Positions 1-14,570 of a stretch of DNA of 64,000 nucleotides are shown piece by piece. How positions within the stretch are numbered: position 1 is the stretch's first letter; the number at the start of each line of letters is the position of its first letter. This stretch comes from Paragonimus westermani (taxonomy: Eukaryota > Platyhelminthes > Trematoda > Plagiorchiida > Troglotrematidae): positions 36,759 to 100,758 of the forward strand of contig QNGE01001694.1 of the NCBI GenBank assembly GCA_008508345.1, in the 5' to 3' direction. The position numbers were made by a program, and so were the translations under genes. The notes beneath the pieces are model-generated. The model made no database searches, was not told the DNA's origin, and was given only the letters and a program-made list of their open reading frames with translations.

Positions 1-1275
1 TAACAAGCTACATTCACCCTTCTTCTTGTAGGGGTAGTAATGCTTTGTGGTTGTACTAACCTGAGCATGCAGTGAGCTCTAGAATCACATGTTATGGATA
101 TGAAACTGTAGTCTGTATCAAGGGTAACATGCTCTCCTGGTGACAACCATTTAAAAAATCTCTTGAGAAGCATTTTGGTTGTCAGTGTCTATTAAAACAA
201 TGCGCTCTCGGTGCAATAAAGCAGGTGATCGTGTTTATCGTTACTTTATCCAGCGAAGATTTGAATATATTATGTCAGGAGTAAAAATTACGTGACGGCA
301 CGTCTAGTAAAAGATAGCCGCCTAATATTACTTATAATTACAACCAAAGGATTTTCAACGGTATGCACTTCCATATCACGCACCATCTTAACGGAAAGTA
401 CAGGGATAAGTTGTTTGTAACATAAATTACGGGGAGTGCCAGTTTTTAATCTCATGTGGCCTATCACCTGGTTCGATCGTATTTTCCCAGTTACTCCGCA
501 TAACACCAATTGGGTTGCTGAATAGATTCTTTGTTTGAAAAGCCGACTAATCAGAAGCGAGTGAATCAAAAACAAAACTTAATATGGTTTCAAGTACACC
601 GCTCATTTCATTAATTAAATTTGGAAATAAAACTTTCTGCTTTTCATCCGTCCATACGATGTTTGATATCATATGGAAAGTCCTTTAACGGGTTTGGTTT
701 CACCTCCCCTAAGTGCTACTCACCCTTTCCCCATAGGAGTATGGATTCGACTTTCGACAAGAACGAACTCCGAAATGGCTGTAGCATAGTATATCTTGAT
801 CGACCGTATGGACTGATGAGAATTCCATTAAAAAGGTTAACCATAAATCAGTAAACACTTGTCACATACGGGATATTGTGCGGCTTCAAAACAACCGATC
901 AATGTGGTTGGGTGTAACAGAAATAAACGATTATGTACACGCAACTAAGTCACTTGTATTGACTAGCATCACCCAGTGGTTTGTGTGCACGCCATCAACC
1001 GTGGCGGTGCGACTTCCGTTGGAATAACAAAAACGTGGACAAGGCAGACTTGCGGTTTGTTTTTCAGCTGTTTGTATTTTTCAACAAACAATCTGTCATT
1101 TGAAACAATTGGCTCCCTCAAGCAGTTTGAACAAAGCAGATAGAACATGAAAACTGGTGGATACAAGCATTTCGTATTGACTCAGCAGTATCAAACTTAC
1201 AATAACATGGGTGGGCTTTTTTAAAAACAACCGATTTGAGGGGTGGAAAATCAGTAAACGAGTTAGGATAAGACA
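1..1275. other. No recognised feature
   Basis: Somewhat AT-rich DNA with only short ORFs in all frames. I see no repeat family shared with the rest of the window, no RNA gene and no splice-site-flanked coding block. It lies downstream, in the minus sense, of the Penelope-like fragment that ends at 1276. It could hold that element's 3' terminus, but no hammerhead core or terminal repeat is visible. Confidence 0.5.
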
Positions 1276-1485
1276 TTAAGTCCAGAGAAGGGTCAGGTTC
1301 ACGAACAGTTGTTTCTGAACATAGAGAGCTGGTTTGAGCCGATTAATTGCAACTGCTTCAGCGAACCGTAAGAATCTCGGATTGGAATGGNNNNNNNNNN
1401 NNNNNNNNNNNNNNNTGGCATTGAACTGATTGACCTCATTAACCACACGTCCTCCGTTAACTCTCCTAACGAATCTCCAGTGCAA
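1276..1485 (-). pseudogene. Penelope-like element, 3' end of GIY-YIG endonuclease ORF (fragment)
   Basis: The minus-strand frame ends in a peptide containing AEAVAINRLKPALYVQKQ followed by LFVNLTLLWT and a stop. This is the C-terminal wording of the GIY-YIG endonuclease that follows the reverse transcriptase in Penelope-like retroelements: the E-A pair, an I..LKP.L segment, and a terminal aromatic/leucine tail. A second fragment at 33.3-33.5 kb has the same layout (AEAINIRLRNPDLYTRKK). Upstream residues VVNEVNQFNA fit the segment just before it, but 25 N (1391-1415) interrupt the frame. No RT domain is visible upstream, so this is a 5'-truncated relic. The leading residues of the frame may be chance sequence. 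The family call is from motif resemblance only. Confidence 0.6.
1391..1415. other. Assembly gap (25 N)
   Basis: Twenty-five undetermined bases inside the Penelope-like fragment. They prevent judging whether the frame was open across this point. Confidence 0.99.
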
Positions 1486-4400
1486 TGTGTGATATAAATG
1501 TGACGTATTTAGCCTGATGATGAACCACTGAAATCAAACTTGTTCGCTAAACATTATTTTTCATGACTACTCTGGGACTTTTCACGAGATTCAAACTATT
1601 CATTACTTATATTAATTCTCAAATGTGAATCGTGTACATTTCCGTGATAAATGCACAAGTTTGAACCGATCGGAAATAAGATAGTTTGACGAGAACGGAA
1701 GTCAAGGCTTGTAGCTATTTTTGTAGGTAATGGTCAAACGACTGTTATGTATCCTATGGAATAAACCCGTTTTACCAACCCATTCTTTGCAAGCGCAACA
1801 GAATGGATGTGAAGCACTATATGCTTTGTTCATAACATTACTGAAAGTGACTGTGCCGGTCACTACTTCACTACAGAACAAATTCGTAGCTGAAACTCAC
1901 AATTTATGAGGATATAACCAATCACAGCGAGCGATAACAGTTGTGTACAATTGTGGCAACACTGGGAATTACAAATTGCTGCAAAATTGGGGTATGTTTA
2001 AGCAAACTTGTGATGGGTTACCTGGACGTCACGAAATACATTAAACGTTTCTTATTTAATGTGCGCTTGTTCGCGTGTCGTCACTATCTAGACGTACAGA
2101 TAACTAGCACTCAACTAAGAATGATCATAATCGGTGATGATTATGGTGACCTGGGACCATTAACCGTGTGGTTGACAAATTACCTATTCTTCTGCAGGAT
2201 TAAGGGCTTCAGTGACCAGTAGGATAAGACGACAATGAGAACGCCTTCTATATTTGTAAATAAAGTGAACAGATGTTGACTATTACCATGGTCCTCTGAT
2301 TGGTCCGTACTTTCATTGTATATTCGCACAGAACATGTTTTCCCAGGCTGCCTATTGCATCATTTCCTCTCATAGGTGGCCAACCCATGTGACAATAAGA
2401 AAAACTGAGCAAATGCAAAATTTGAAAATTCCAAAAGAGACCACTGCCCAAAGGAGCTACTTGTAAGCCAGTTGATATTTTTAAGCTCATGAACGGAGAT
2501 ACTAAGCATGCAAACCTGGAAAGAAATTGAGCAGTAAGATCAAGACATTTTTGGTCTCTTATTTCGTAAACGTTAAACCCAGTCTCCTTAACAATGTTTA
2601 CCGACACTTAGGCGAAACAGTACAGCCGATTCTCATTCGAGACCACATTATCCGATATGTGTACACGACTACATGGATCTGAAGGAGAGTTGTTCAAATG
2701 TTTTGCGGGACCTACGGAATGTTCATTTATCTCCTTCTCGAATAATAATGTAAATATGATGAACTTGATGCAACATAAATATTTTTCAGCCGCTTCTTTC
2801 GGTATTTAGATGATGGCAAAACCTAACTTTTTTCCGTATGCTATTTCATATGAATGTAAGGTAGATTAGAAGAGCCTGTCAGGTACAGTTCAACTTTCAA
2901 AACTCAGAAGCACATTGCTATATTCGTATGGAAGCGAATGTCACATAGTCACATGAGTTCGTAACTGGCAGAGTACAGTGGAAGCAAACAGAATAGGATC
3001 TGATGAAATTTGTCAATGGATAGACAGACATTTTTTGCAGTCAAATTTTGCAGGTAAAAGTATGCCAGATTTAGTTGTTTGAGGATTTAGTAAACTTTCT
3101 CTGAGTGTGTATCTAGTTTTCACTGAAGATAAAACGAGCGGAGTCATCCTGTCGCAACCATGACGCTTAATGTGTTGTTACTGACCGCTGTACTGTGACT
3201 AGGCATCACGACCCACAGATACATTCAAACAAGTTTCTCGATATGTCGTTGGAACACTTGAAAGTTCAATTCGTTTTTGCGTTCCAGACTGAGAAAATTA
3301 GGCTTAAACCCAGTCATTATCGATCTGGTGCATGTTTTTCGTGCAGACATCTGCAATGGCACACAAACAATTTGCATACAGGAACAGACCATTTTACGGT
3401 ACCTATGAAGAAACTCAACTGGGTCAAAAAGTCAATCCAGCTACACGTTGTTATACAAAGAATGAACTGACGACAAATTCTTAGTGTCTTTGCAAAATAA
3501 GCTAGCGGTCAGGATAGTTGTTTGTTTTGCACAGAACGTTTGTGGCACATGATTTAAACGCAGTGGCGCGCATGCATTTGCATACATTTGGCGGTTTCTG
3601 TTTTGGCTGTCTTTTGGAATCACCCAACTTACTGACTGGAACGACTCGTGCACAATGCTTAGCCGGCGATTAATTCCAATCAAGTAGATTCTACCCAACT
3701 GGAAAAATCAGATTTCTGTTAAGTATTATTCGCGCTTTCTCATTTACTATTACTAATTACTATGTGGCCTTGGTTGGCAACACATTTCATTACTATATGC
3801 AAGTTTGTACATGTTTCATATTTTAAAGGTAAAGAGTAATATTGTAGAAATATCATTGTGTTGCAAAATCAGTCTTGTAGTCTGTGCGCAGCTGAACAGT
3901 ACCTTAGCTGTGTTATACAGCTTTTACTTGACCGATTTTCTCACCTACATTTTGCGTGAGTTGGTCACTTATACAGTAGAAGAGCTTGCGATATAGCAAC
4001 CGTGTACCACGTTGTTATTCTCTGAGTGATGCTTTCAAAAGTCAGGTGAGTTTGTTCAACCAGGGGTTCTAACTGACGCTCCTCCGAGTTGGTGGTTTGG
4101 GAAACATGGATCGTTATGTGTGTAAGTTATAAATACATCGTAGCTCAATTTTATTGAGCGCTTGTAAAGTAGTCTTTATTACGGCCGCCTAAGTTGTTCT
4201 GAGGACTTTCAATAGGATGAAAACACAGAACAGTTTTGTTTTACGTCGTTTATTTCCACGCTATTGTGATCGGTATCTTTTGTAAGGTCATGCTCAACGC
4301 AGGCCAAAACACTGAGAAAAAACTCACAAAAGTAAGTCGAAAGTGTGCATTAGTCAGTTTATTGAAAAATCAACCTATCCGGAAATTTGCAACGATTGCT

Positions 4401-7400
4401 TGTGACATATGGTTGTAGCTAGTTTCTCCAGAGAGGAATAGTATGTCAGCCATGTTAAACAGAACAAAGTTTAATCGTGCATTTACCTCGAGGCAGGTTG
4501 CTGAAGCATTTGGATCTCATCATGGGTAACTTTCGCATGCAATTCTGAAAAAGTTTATTCGGCAATGATTTCGTTTATACGAACCGCACCGAACTAACAC
4601 TTTCGAAGTGTGGCTGCTGAATCTGCTGCCTTGATTGGTATGGTTGTAATACTAACGCAAGACTTTTCTGCAAGAAGACAGTAGAGAAAAATCATCCCGA
4701 TGTAAAATTTCCGGAATATTCTAAGCCAATGAGTAACTGAATGACATTCCGTGAAATAACATATTTTTCGTTAACTCAGACTTACTCCTACCATATTTCT
4801 TCTGGTAATTAAGCAGCTTCTGTGTTCCAACCAACGATATGTGGAGCACATTAAGGTCCAAATCTAATATTTTGCGAAACCGCCAAATCCTACTGTTACG
4901 ACACGGCATGTATCTGATCGTTTACGAACTGTTTTCCCCTGTCCAAGCGGCATGTATATCACATTGCTGGCTACCTTGAGTTGTCACCCCCCCTATCGTT
5001 ATGTGAAATTTGCATGACTTTTGAAACAAGTTATAAGTAAGGGTCACTTACTCATTCTTACAGTTCCTGTCAACCTGTTTATGTTAATTTACTGTATTAC
5101 ACACAATCTCGAGATGGCTCCACAAGCGCGTTCCTTTTTGAACGTTTGCATTCATACTGATAGAATGATTCCTTCTTCAATAAGAAATACTTCCGGTTAC
5201 GAAATACCTTTACTTTTCTCGCGGTTGAAAGTATTAGATCACAATTCATCACCTAGACGGCATTTGTTAACTCGAGGGTAGTAGGCAACTTTTGTCACCC
5301 AACTACAATAATTCCGAGTACGATAGTGACATCTGCGCGAGATTTCCTTTGTCCCTTATTTCCTCAGTGCTTTTTACTGTCTGATTTTGGAATAACTTGG
5401 CAATTATATGTTGACATCAACATCCTGGTTCTCCATCACATTCGGTCAAATCCAAATGACCATCATGTACATCGTGCAATACAACATTTTCTATCAACTG
5501 CAATGACGATCGCTCAGTAAGACTTGTTTGATTAATGCGTTAACACGTAGGTCGGTATAATCTGATAAATGATGTACGCGGGTGAGTTAAAAAGTGATTT
5601 TTTAAAATAGAAATATGGTGTAACCCCATCGAGGCAGCAGAAACAACCTCAAGAACATCGCTCTCGATATGTGCAAAAAGTAACGTCTCTCTAAAAGGAC
5701 TACAAGACAAATTATTTTGCAAGACGTGAGCACTTGATACAAAAACATTGTGCCTGGTGATTCTCCAGCGGTTCCACAATCGTTCAGACTGAATAACCGA
5801 CCACACATTATACGGTAGTATCTAAGGTTACGCTATGAGGGGGAACGAGGGAATCGTGACTGTCAATTCGGAATCGAGGTGGAAAGATTTGGTGTGTTAT
5901 TAATTCAAAGGGGCATACCGAATGTTTCTCATCAAATTCTTCTCTGTAGGAACTGGCAAAAATACAGCCCAGAATGTCCAACCAGCTACAAAGAGGTGGT
6001 AGACACAGGTTACATAATGATAGATCTTGTGTACAACATATTACAGCCGTGCACTTTGCTGCGTTGTAATCGGTTTTGGGGAAGAAAAGAATAGCTTACA
6101 GGTCGGACATGCCTGGAGGTAAACACTTCAGAGTGAACTGCGCCATGGCGACGGGAGTCATAAAGGATGGTATGAGCAGTGAACTCTTTAATCCGTCCGG
6201 TCCAAACAAGTAAAAGAATGGGATAGTGAAGAAGAATCTTCAAGTCGAATTAAGCCATCAAAACACATTATGTGGATTTTCCACAGAGTACTGTTTTTGG
6301 AATTTGTTTCTTCCGCATATCTCAAAATAAGCATGCCAGAGCGAGTCACTTGGATGGCATGGACTTCAAAAGTCCATGCCATCTGATGGCAACAGAAACA
6401 GGCAAAAGTTAACCCGTTATTTGCTATATTTGCACATGATAAATCACAGTATCATTTTTTTGGTATATGACAGTTAGCCACTCTGTTTGTATTCATCACA
6501 ATGATGAAATTTAGGACGACAATTTGGGATGACGAGAGCTGGTGGAATGTTCAGGATGTAAGGACTGGTAACATCAACTCACCCAATAGTACAGTGCATC
6601 CAGACCCAAAGGAGTGCATTGTTAGTGGTTTTGTTGCACAAACGACAAGTTGTTTATGTTATCTGGATATATGTTTGCAAAACTGATGCACAAATGAAAC
6701 AAGAACTCACGAGAGCCGATTAGGTGAAACCAACTCATTCCTTTTTTGCACAAAAATTGTTAAACGCATAATCTCTTTGTAATAGAGTCGACTCGTTCAT
6801 CAAACTTAAAAAATAATCAGTTGTGTGGGAATATGGGATAACGCTGGTGGTTAGCTGGCAGTTTCTGTTTCCTATCCCCAACTTGGGCAAAACTAGAATG
6901 TTATGAACAAATACTAAATATGGTAACTCTCATCAGATCAGGATGTAGGTAGCAATATTTTACCACTTTCTTCATTCTTATCAATCGGAAACGTAAAACG
7001 GGCATTTTATACGATCCAGACAATTACGGACAGGCAAAGGGTAAATGCGCCAACAAACACACCAAATAACACGTAATCCGCACCACAGTAGTCCGATAGG
7101 TTGTCCCAGACATTTTTCTGCGCACAACGCCGGCTGATATTTTCGCATAAGCAATGGTTTGCACGAAGCCAGTAACTGGTTTTCGACTACTCAACAATGT
7201 TTCGTACTGCTTAACCACGTCAGCTTCCGGACCTACTGTTATGAGGTGGTTAGCATTTGAGGTTGAGGTGACGAACAGTCGATTCATCAGGATCGTCTGA
7301 TGGTTATTATCTGTTTCAGCCATTTCGGGATGTGTTTGATCGCCCACTGTGGTAGTCGTCGATCTGTCCTGCCTACGTGTGTTTCGTTTCAACACCCACT

Positions 7401-10400
7401 GACTGGCACATGAGTGTCCCGGGTATGTTGACAAACTGTTGTTTCGCTTACGATAACTGTTGCCAAAGCAGGCTTTTGATTGTGCATAATGTCTTTAGTT
7501 CTATGGTCCCTAGTTGAGAGTATAAACAGGAATATATATCCTACATGTGAACCGCTGGATGGGTTCTTTGCAATCCTTTAACTAAGTGTACGTTTCATTA
7601 AATATTTCGGAATAACCGTTTGGTGGTAAACGTTGCCTCTGGTTTATCAGTGGGTGCAAATACGTCTGGCTTTGTGAAACAGGATTTTGACCAATAAAGG
7701 TTTGTATACAACTGGATGAAAAGTCAGAAAACGGAAAATATCGAGCAACTTATACTGTTCGATAACAAACCGAGCCTTTCTACGAGTAAATACATCCAGG
7801 AAATCTGAATTGTTGGTAGTTTGATATGAATACTTTGAAGATAAGTGGAAGACAAATGTATATGATCAAAATCAGTTGAAAGTGAAACATCATTGACCTA
7901 TCGTTTGTACAGTAACGACTAGGCTGGTAACTAGGACTTGCTGCTCAGTAAATCCGTTATTGTTGGAATTTAGGTGTTCTCTTTGGCAACACTTTCAATT
8001 TTTCTGTGTATAAGTATTTCAGAAACGAAGTGTTTTTTTCTACGCACTGAAATATGCCTCTTACGATATTCAAGTAGGACATCCGCATCACAGTTCTGAT
8101 TAGAGATAAGACAAATAAACTTCGGGTGTCCCAAGATAAAGAATATTTGTGAAAAAGGGACAAGCATCCATGTAGTAAGTTAATATTTTTGTCCAACGAA
8201 ACGTGTGTAAAGACTTTTATTAACTGGGATTGGATGTAACACTTTTCGGGTGAGATCACAGATATCCACTAGTCAGGGGGTAACGTTATGGTATTCAGAA
8301 TTATTCATGTACAGTGTTGGGTGTGTATTATCAGAACACTCGTGTGGTTCAATTTACATATGGATAGTTCACTTCTGGTCATGTGTTTTAAGTAGCTGTT
8401 AGGCTGAATAAAATGACATTCTGAAGGATCACGACAAATGTTCTTTTAATAGTAATGATTTGGAATGCATTGTTTCAGTGAAAAGTGGTAAATGACAGGT
8501 TACTGATTAATTCCCGTTTTATTCCCATCGTTCGGTGTCTACTGACTAGTCACTATTAGTCAGAAAAACTGCATTTATTACGGTACAAATGGCCTTAATT
8601 TCACTAACCTGAATGATCCACGTCGATCGCAAAAAAGGCTTGAACAAATGCGTCCATTTTTCGTGCGGGATTTACGATCGTCTGGAGACGTTGGTGCTGA
8701 ATGTATCCACCAGATTCAGTTCGATCTGCGTCTACTAATAATATAGCCACGCTGCGGGCAGTCAACTGACGATCGACATAGCTTCTGTGACACGTGTCGC
8801 TGCAGTAGGCGTGGGCGATTCGATCAGCCAATGAGAATCGAGTGCATTGGTTCGTGTGGAAAGCCGAAAACCGATTGGCGCGTGGGAGTTGATCCACTAC
8901 ATGCCTCGATAACGGTACGAGTGCCGGTTAAGCGAAACTAGTGTTCAATCTTGTGTGTAATTAAGACCACTAATTAAACTCAACCTTTTATGTTTAAAAG
9001 TTCCTCAAAAAAACAAACAAATATAACCAGCCCAAATTTGATCAAGAAACAGGCTGTACGTGCATACCTTTCTGAACACTGAAAACCACGGTAGCATTAA
9101 GATATTTAAATGTCACAAAATAAACTGTACTCGGGGCAGCGTTGGATAATATTTCATACGTACATATTTGATCTACAGTAGGGTAATATTCCGTTTATTG
9201 CTGTGCACGGAAATTTTTGACAAAAAACTTAGCAAAATATTTTGACAAAACCATTCTGAAGACGTTTGGAATTCGGACAAATGAATTCGGAAATGATTAT
9301 TCAATGAGGAGCTTGCCCCAGAAATCAACCTCGTTATACTCTGCGTTGTACGGAGTAATTCTGTGGTTTATCAATATATTTTACGTCAAGCATGGGGTAC
9401 GTGCAATAGTTCGGGGATGTACATAATTATATACAGCCATACGAACAGCGAATATGACTTGTCTGAGCTGGAAGTCTGGTGGTTTACGAACGTGGAACAA
9501 GATTCTCCGACGTCAATGTCCTAAGATGTACATCGCAGGTACCTGAGAACGAAACGGTGTTCCACTTTTCCGGAATTTCTATGGAAGTCACAGTTTAAAA
9601 AATCAGCACAACCAAAATATTCTTTTGACAGAATCATAAGATTCAAACTTAAGCCACACATTTTCCGCTAATTAACTTACCTTTCATGGTTTATGGGATT
9701 TATGTACACAGTTAATCAATGTGGAGAATTACTCATCCCTACCTTGTTAGTGCTTACGCAAGTTCCTGTGATGCACGTGACAACTCCGCACATTGCAGCA
9801 CAGTTGTGACGTTCTGAGTTTCCGTTAGGATGATTATAAAACAAAAGTACGTGCACTATTTTTTGTTCAACAAACATATTTTCATCCTGATCTACGTCTT
9901 TATTTTTTGTCACTATCACCAATAAGCTATTAATTCAGAAAACTTGAAGTTTAACCCCTTGAGGTTACTAGGTTTTTCGTAATTGCACACGAATTGCACT
10001 GGACACCAGTACCACATGCGGTTATGCTTAGTATCGCGATACTTACTGAGGATTTTGTTGCAGACCAGTCAATGCCATTCAACCATATGACAATTGGACA
10101 TTTTAGAACACGCTAGAACCATAAGCACAAAGTCCATGTTGCTATCAAACAACTTCAGGATGTTAGTCTACTCGTGACACTCCCGCTAGAAGATTATCAT
10201 TCCCGAACGGTCTGTTTCTTTCAGCGGTCGTGACATGAGAAAGTTAAGATAATGTTTTTGCTATGCAAGTTGAGTTTGTCCATGTCCAAGAAACTGATCC
10301 CTTTGAATGCATTCCCCTCATTTGTGTAGGGTCGCGGGTGCCGAATGCTCTTTTGTGGTGATAATTGAATTAACTTCTAAGGGACCGCACGGCAAGTCAC

Positions 10401-13400
10401 AAAACAAGACAAATAAAGCCGAGAAGGTATTTCTGGTGTACTGTTTAAGAGTGGATGCAGTCGGATAATCTCGTCAACAAAGAGTGATGAAGTATGAGAA
10501 CGTCTAATTCGTCAGATTCCTCGGCGAAAATAACCGGTGGCCAGCTGGGCATCTTGCTAACGGATGTAAAGAATTTACCAAAGGAGACCACAAGACCAGA
10601 TGCTTTGTGTAGGGGGAAGCGTTTCCTTGCTGACTCAAAACCATCTACCGCTGTTTAAACGCGTCTGATAAACCACTAAATGCTCTACAACAGTTCCGTA
10701 CCAGAAACGAGAATGGAGTTAATCGCTACACCAGTAAATTCGTAGTAGGTATGGCCGATTAATCATATCCAGACTCGTAAAAACCACCTAGTGTGAAAAT
10801 TGTTAAACTTGTCCGACCCTTTCAAAAACAGGATAAGCAGAATCTTTGTGTCCATCCCAAATGATTATCAGGACTTTACAATCGAGTTGAAGCTACGCTT
10901 CTCACTGAACCAACTAAGCATGTATCAGATACTTAATGAAAGTCTAAAGACTTAGATTCTTACGTAGTTTGTTGAAGTCACCCATACAATAACGATATAG
11001 TGATACCTTTTGGGGCAACCGGTCTGGCTAACAACCGTAAAATTTGTGAAGGAGTCTCCGAGGTATCCATATTGTTGGATGAGCAGTTTATAACCGGACA
11101 GTATGAGCTCATAAACGTATTTGACTTTCTGGTCGTCCAGAGTAAAGTAAGCTGGCTGACAATGGCTCATCGATCACGGTGGGATACTCCGCTTAGGTAA
11201 AATGTAGGATGCGAGTGACTTCATTTAAAATTGATAGGGAGCTGTTAGCTCAACTGGAACATCGTGATAAACCCATCACCACACTTCCAGCGCTTTTGTT
11301 TGTACGCCTTCTTGAATTTTCTGGCTGAACCTGCCATGTATGTAGTCGTCAGTTGCCTTTCCAACATGTCCTGTCGAAAATGTAACGTGTCGAGACGTTG
11401 ATATCGCATTTGCTCATATTTCAAGATCCAATGTGAACTATAAAATGTCACGTTTAATCAACCGACGCCTGACACAACACCTGACAAGAACCGCCGGATA
11501 GGAAGCCTGACATATAACGCCCAGTATGGTTAACGGTTATAACTGTGTCAGCAACGTTAGTGTCGGTACAACCAACACATTAACTCGTCCATTGCTCGAT
11601 GTGGATCTTGGTCGCGAACACTGCCAAAAAGGCTAATCAGGTTTTATCATCAGGAGAAATGGCAATTCACTGCTGCACAGCATTTCGAACAAAACGCCCC
11701 GCTTTGACGCCGCTACATGAGTTAAACTATGCGCAGTCCTACGATGAGAACTGTGGAGTCTATGACTTGTACAGCTTCATCCAGCGAATGAATTACAAGT
11801 CAGAGTGTACTCTCACAATAGCCCTTTCTTCCGTCACACCCCGCAAGTTCTCACTGACCCGACTGGTGTTTCGGATGTTTTTACGTGGTTTTCGTTATAC
11901 ACGCATATTCGATACAATGCTATTTATGTGTCATATGTGTTATTGTTGGCGTTATTCACCTTCTAGTAACAAGTAACTTTCACATTAGTAAATCCACTAC
12001 AGGAGGTGAATTGTATCAGGCCGAAGCTTTGACCAGATTCAACAAGTGTTAAGAGAATGTTTGATAAACTACCTAGTCTAGCCGCCTTTCGGAGTGGTCG
12101 CAAAACCCCTGCTCACACAAAATTTGGATGTCAGGTTGTAGGAGAATGAGGTAGACATGAACACCTTCGAGCATAGTAGTGAAGCCGAAGCAAAATAGTA
12201 TAATGATTGCTGCTGTAGGGATTTTTTCTGTAGGAAGCAGAGAATGGGTTCTAGACCACCATGTACTTTATACAGGTTGAGTCATTTATGCGGAACAGGT
12301 TACCTTTGATGTTTGATTCTAATAAAAGAGGGTCTTTATGGAGCAGTGAACCCCACTACGAATTTTGAAAAGAATCGAGGGTAAATGGTATAGGATAATG
12401 CAGAAGTTTACATCGTTCAAGGTAAACTCTATTCTGTCTGTTGGAATTTTAGAGGGATTTTTGTTTGAGAACCGTTGCCCAAAAAATTATTCATCTCGTA
12501 AACTGAGAATGCAGCTATATAGGCACCGAAGGAATTGTCGTACTAAAGTCAACCACCATCAGAAATGTGTGCTCAACCGCAACGGAAAGCGAAGTGAAGC
12601 ATATTGCTTGTTTAACACCCTCACGCAAAATACAAACTGTCGACGGTCGTTTGAGAAAATCTGCAAGTCGTTTTGAATGCCTGGACAGAAGTCCTCTTGA
12701 CATTGTGTGCAGAACGTAAGCACCCGTAATTGTTCATAATGTTGCTAGAATATGGTTTGTGAATTGTCCAGGAAGTGGCATGACACCTGGAACCCTCCAG
12801 CAAGAGGCATTGTTCTCGTCATCCACTGCATTGTGAAAAGTGATTTCCAGTAGATCTCAGAATTGTCTCCTCATAGAGTCTTCACATCAACAGCGATATA
12901 CGAAAGCTTATTTGACCGGGAAAATACTATTAAATGTTTCCCACCTCATGTTATCAAACTGTATCGGTAGCGTTGCACACACGCTCTGTGAGCAACAGTC
13001 TGACCTGCCGGAAATTGACTGCTCCTGCAAGCAAAATACTCACGAATGACACATATAGCACGAACATACCCGCATGATTTTAGCTCACTGTGTGGTTAAA
13101 TGCATGATGGCTTAGTAACTCGTTGGATAGTATGGATCTGCAATGTGGCGTATTTTACTGAGTATGGTGGGACTCACATCTGATCTACCCGGAATTCGAC
13201 CATATCCAAACCTACTCCACAAGCCCAGAGGTTTTACACTAAAGCTCCACCACCCTACTAATCCTGTGTATTTGGTGTTCGCCAGTTCATTCAAGAGCGG
13301 ACTGTCATTTTGAGACGGTCTCGAAAGGTTTATATTGGTATACAACAACGGTGTTCTTGTTCGTAAAAGTAACGGATCTGGTAAGTACACTGAAGTTTCT

Positions 13401-14570
13401 GTATATTCGATAGTGTCCACTTTGATTTAACCACTGGTTGTCTATCTTGTGCAACTTGCTAATGCTACCGGGATATTGGGATATTAGTTTGTGTAGTGAC
13501 GTCTAATAATATTAAATGACTATTAAAGAACTTTACCGAATTATGTGAATAAATCACAAGGTCCAATTTCTCGATTTTCTAGCACAACAGAAGACATTTT
13601 TAGTTTAACCTGCTCATTCATAACACAGGACAAAAAAACGAGCAATTTGTAGCACTCACCTCGCAAATCATTCATGTTAACGACATTTCCGACGTTCAGA
13701 CTACCAGCTGGGTAACAACTGTCCCAGGACTGAATAAAGCAGTTTGTTTTCGTTGTGTGTTTTTGGAAAAACCGACATGCTTTCGATCAATCTTTCTGAA
13801 TTATCTCCACGTGCAGCTCAACCATTCATCCAACATAATAGTTTCCTAGAGAAAGCGGCGAGCTAAATGACAGACACCAACATAGTTAGCGACCAAGTGG
13901 AATACGGGAGGTGGATGGATGAATCACAAATTTAGTCTATGAATATGATGGGACTGTGTCGACACTTCCACTACACAGCACACGGGTGGTGAGGGGTATC
14001 GTGTGCTACTGTCTGGTAAACTTGCCGAATTCTGTCAGGCCAATAGTTGTTAGAATTAGAGGAACATCAAGAAAATCGTTCACCCCGAGTGCAAAAATGT
14101 TGACGTTTTGTAAGCGAGGTAAACGAACGACGATAGGGATGGGTGTTCGAGAGATCGATCGATGCTTTTAGGAACGGTGTTAGCAACAACAAAATGTCTC
14201 ATTTAGTCTGGACAATTCAGCACCACTTTAGTGGGCGCCTATGGAACTGAAACTGAGCAGAATTCAAAGTAGACTAAAGACATTTTTTCCGATCCAGGTG
14301 GGTTCACTTTTGTATTCGGGCCTGCTTATCTTTTTCCGAGTGAACGATTAATAAGTGCTTTACCTACATCGGATTAGCGAACAGTGGAGAAACGAGTCAG
14401 TCCATCAGAATAGATCGATAAATTTCAAATCAAACAAGTGGTTAATGCAAACGATTTCGTGCTACATAAGCCCTAGAGATGGGATGGAAATAACTCACTT
14501 CCTTGAATTCCATAGACTGAATAAAAATCAGGTGAGAATGGGGGGTGATTGTTTCGCCACCAGAACATAG
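1486..14570. other. 13 kb with no recognised gene or repeat family
   Basis: Only ORFs of a length expected by chance are present. The longest are 7024-7434 (minus, 136 codons, hydrophobic tail, no motif), 11599-11976 (plus, 125 codons, cysteine-rich end, no motif) and 8604-8897 (minus, GTG-initiated, in a locally GC-richer block). None matches a family I know or carries a convincing acceptor and donor pair. One strong hairpin at 6353-6383 is listed separately. Spliced host exons cannot be excluded. Confidence 0.45.
6353..6383. repeat. Perfect 14-bp inverted repeat, 3-nt loop
   Basis: GATGGCATGGACTT (6353-6366) is followed by CAA and then by its exact reverse complement (6370-6383). Two more G-T wobble positions flank it. 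It could be a foldback remnant or a replication-slippage palindrome. No terminator or RNA-gene role is supported by the context. Confidence 0.85.

Noticed and set aside
4195..4235. CTGAGGA followed by GAAAAC on the plus strand
   Set aside because: The bases between cannot form stem II and no stem I flanks them.
7024..7434. A 136-codon minus-strand ORF with a hydrophobic C-terminus, as a candidate membrane protein
   Set aside because: A few ORFs of this length are expected by chance in 64 kb on two strands. It has no motif, splice context or repeat match.
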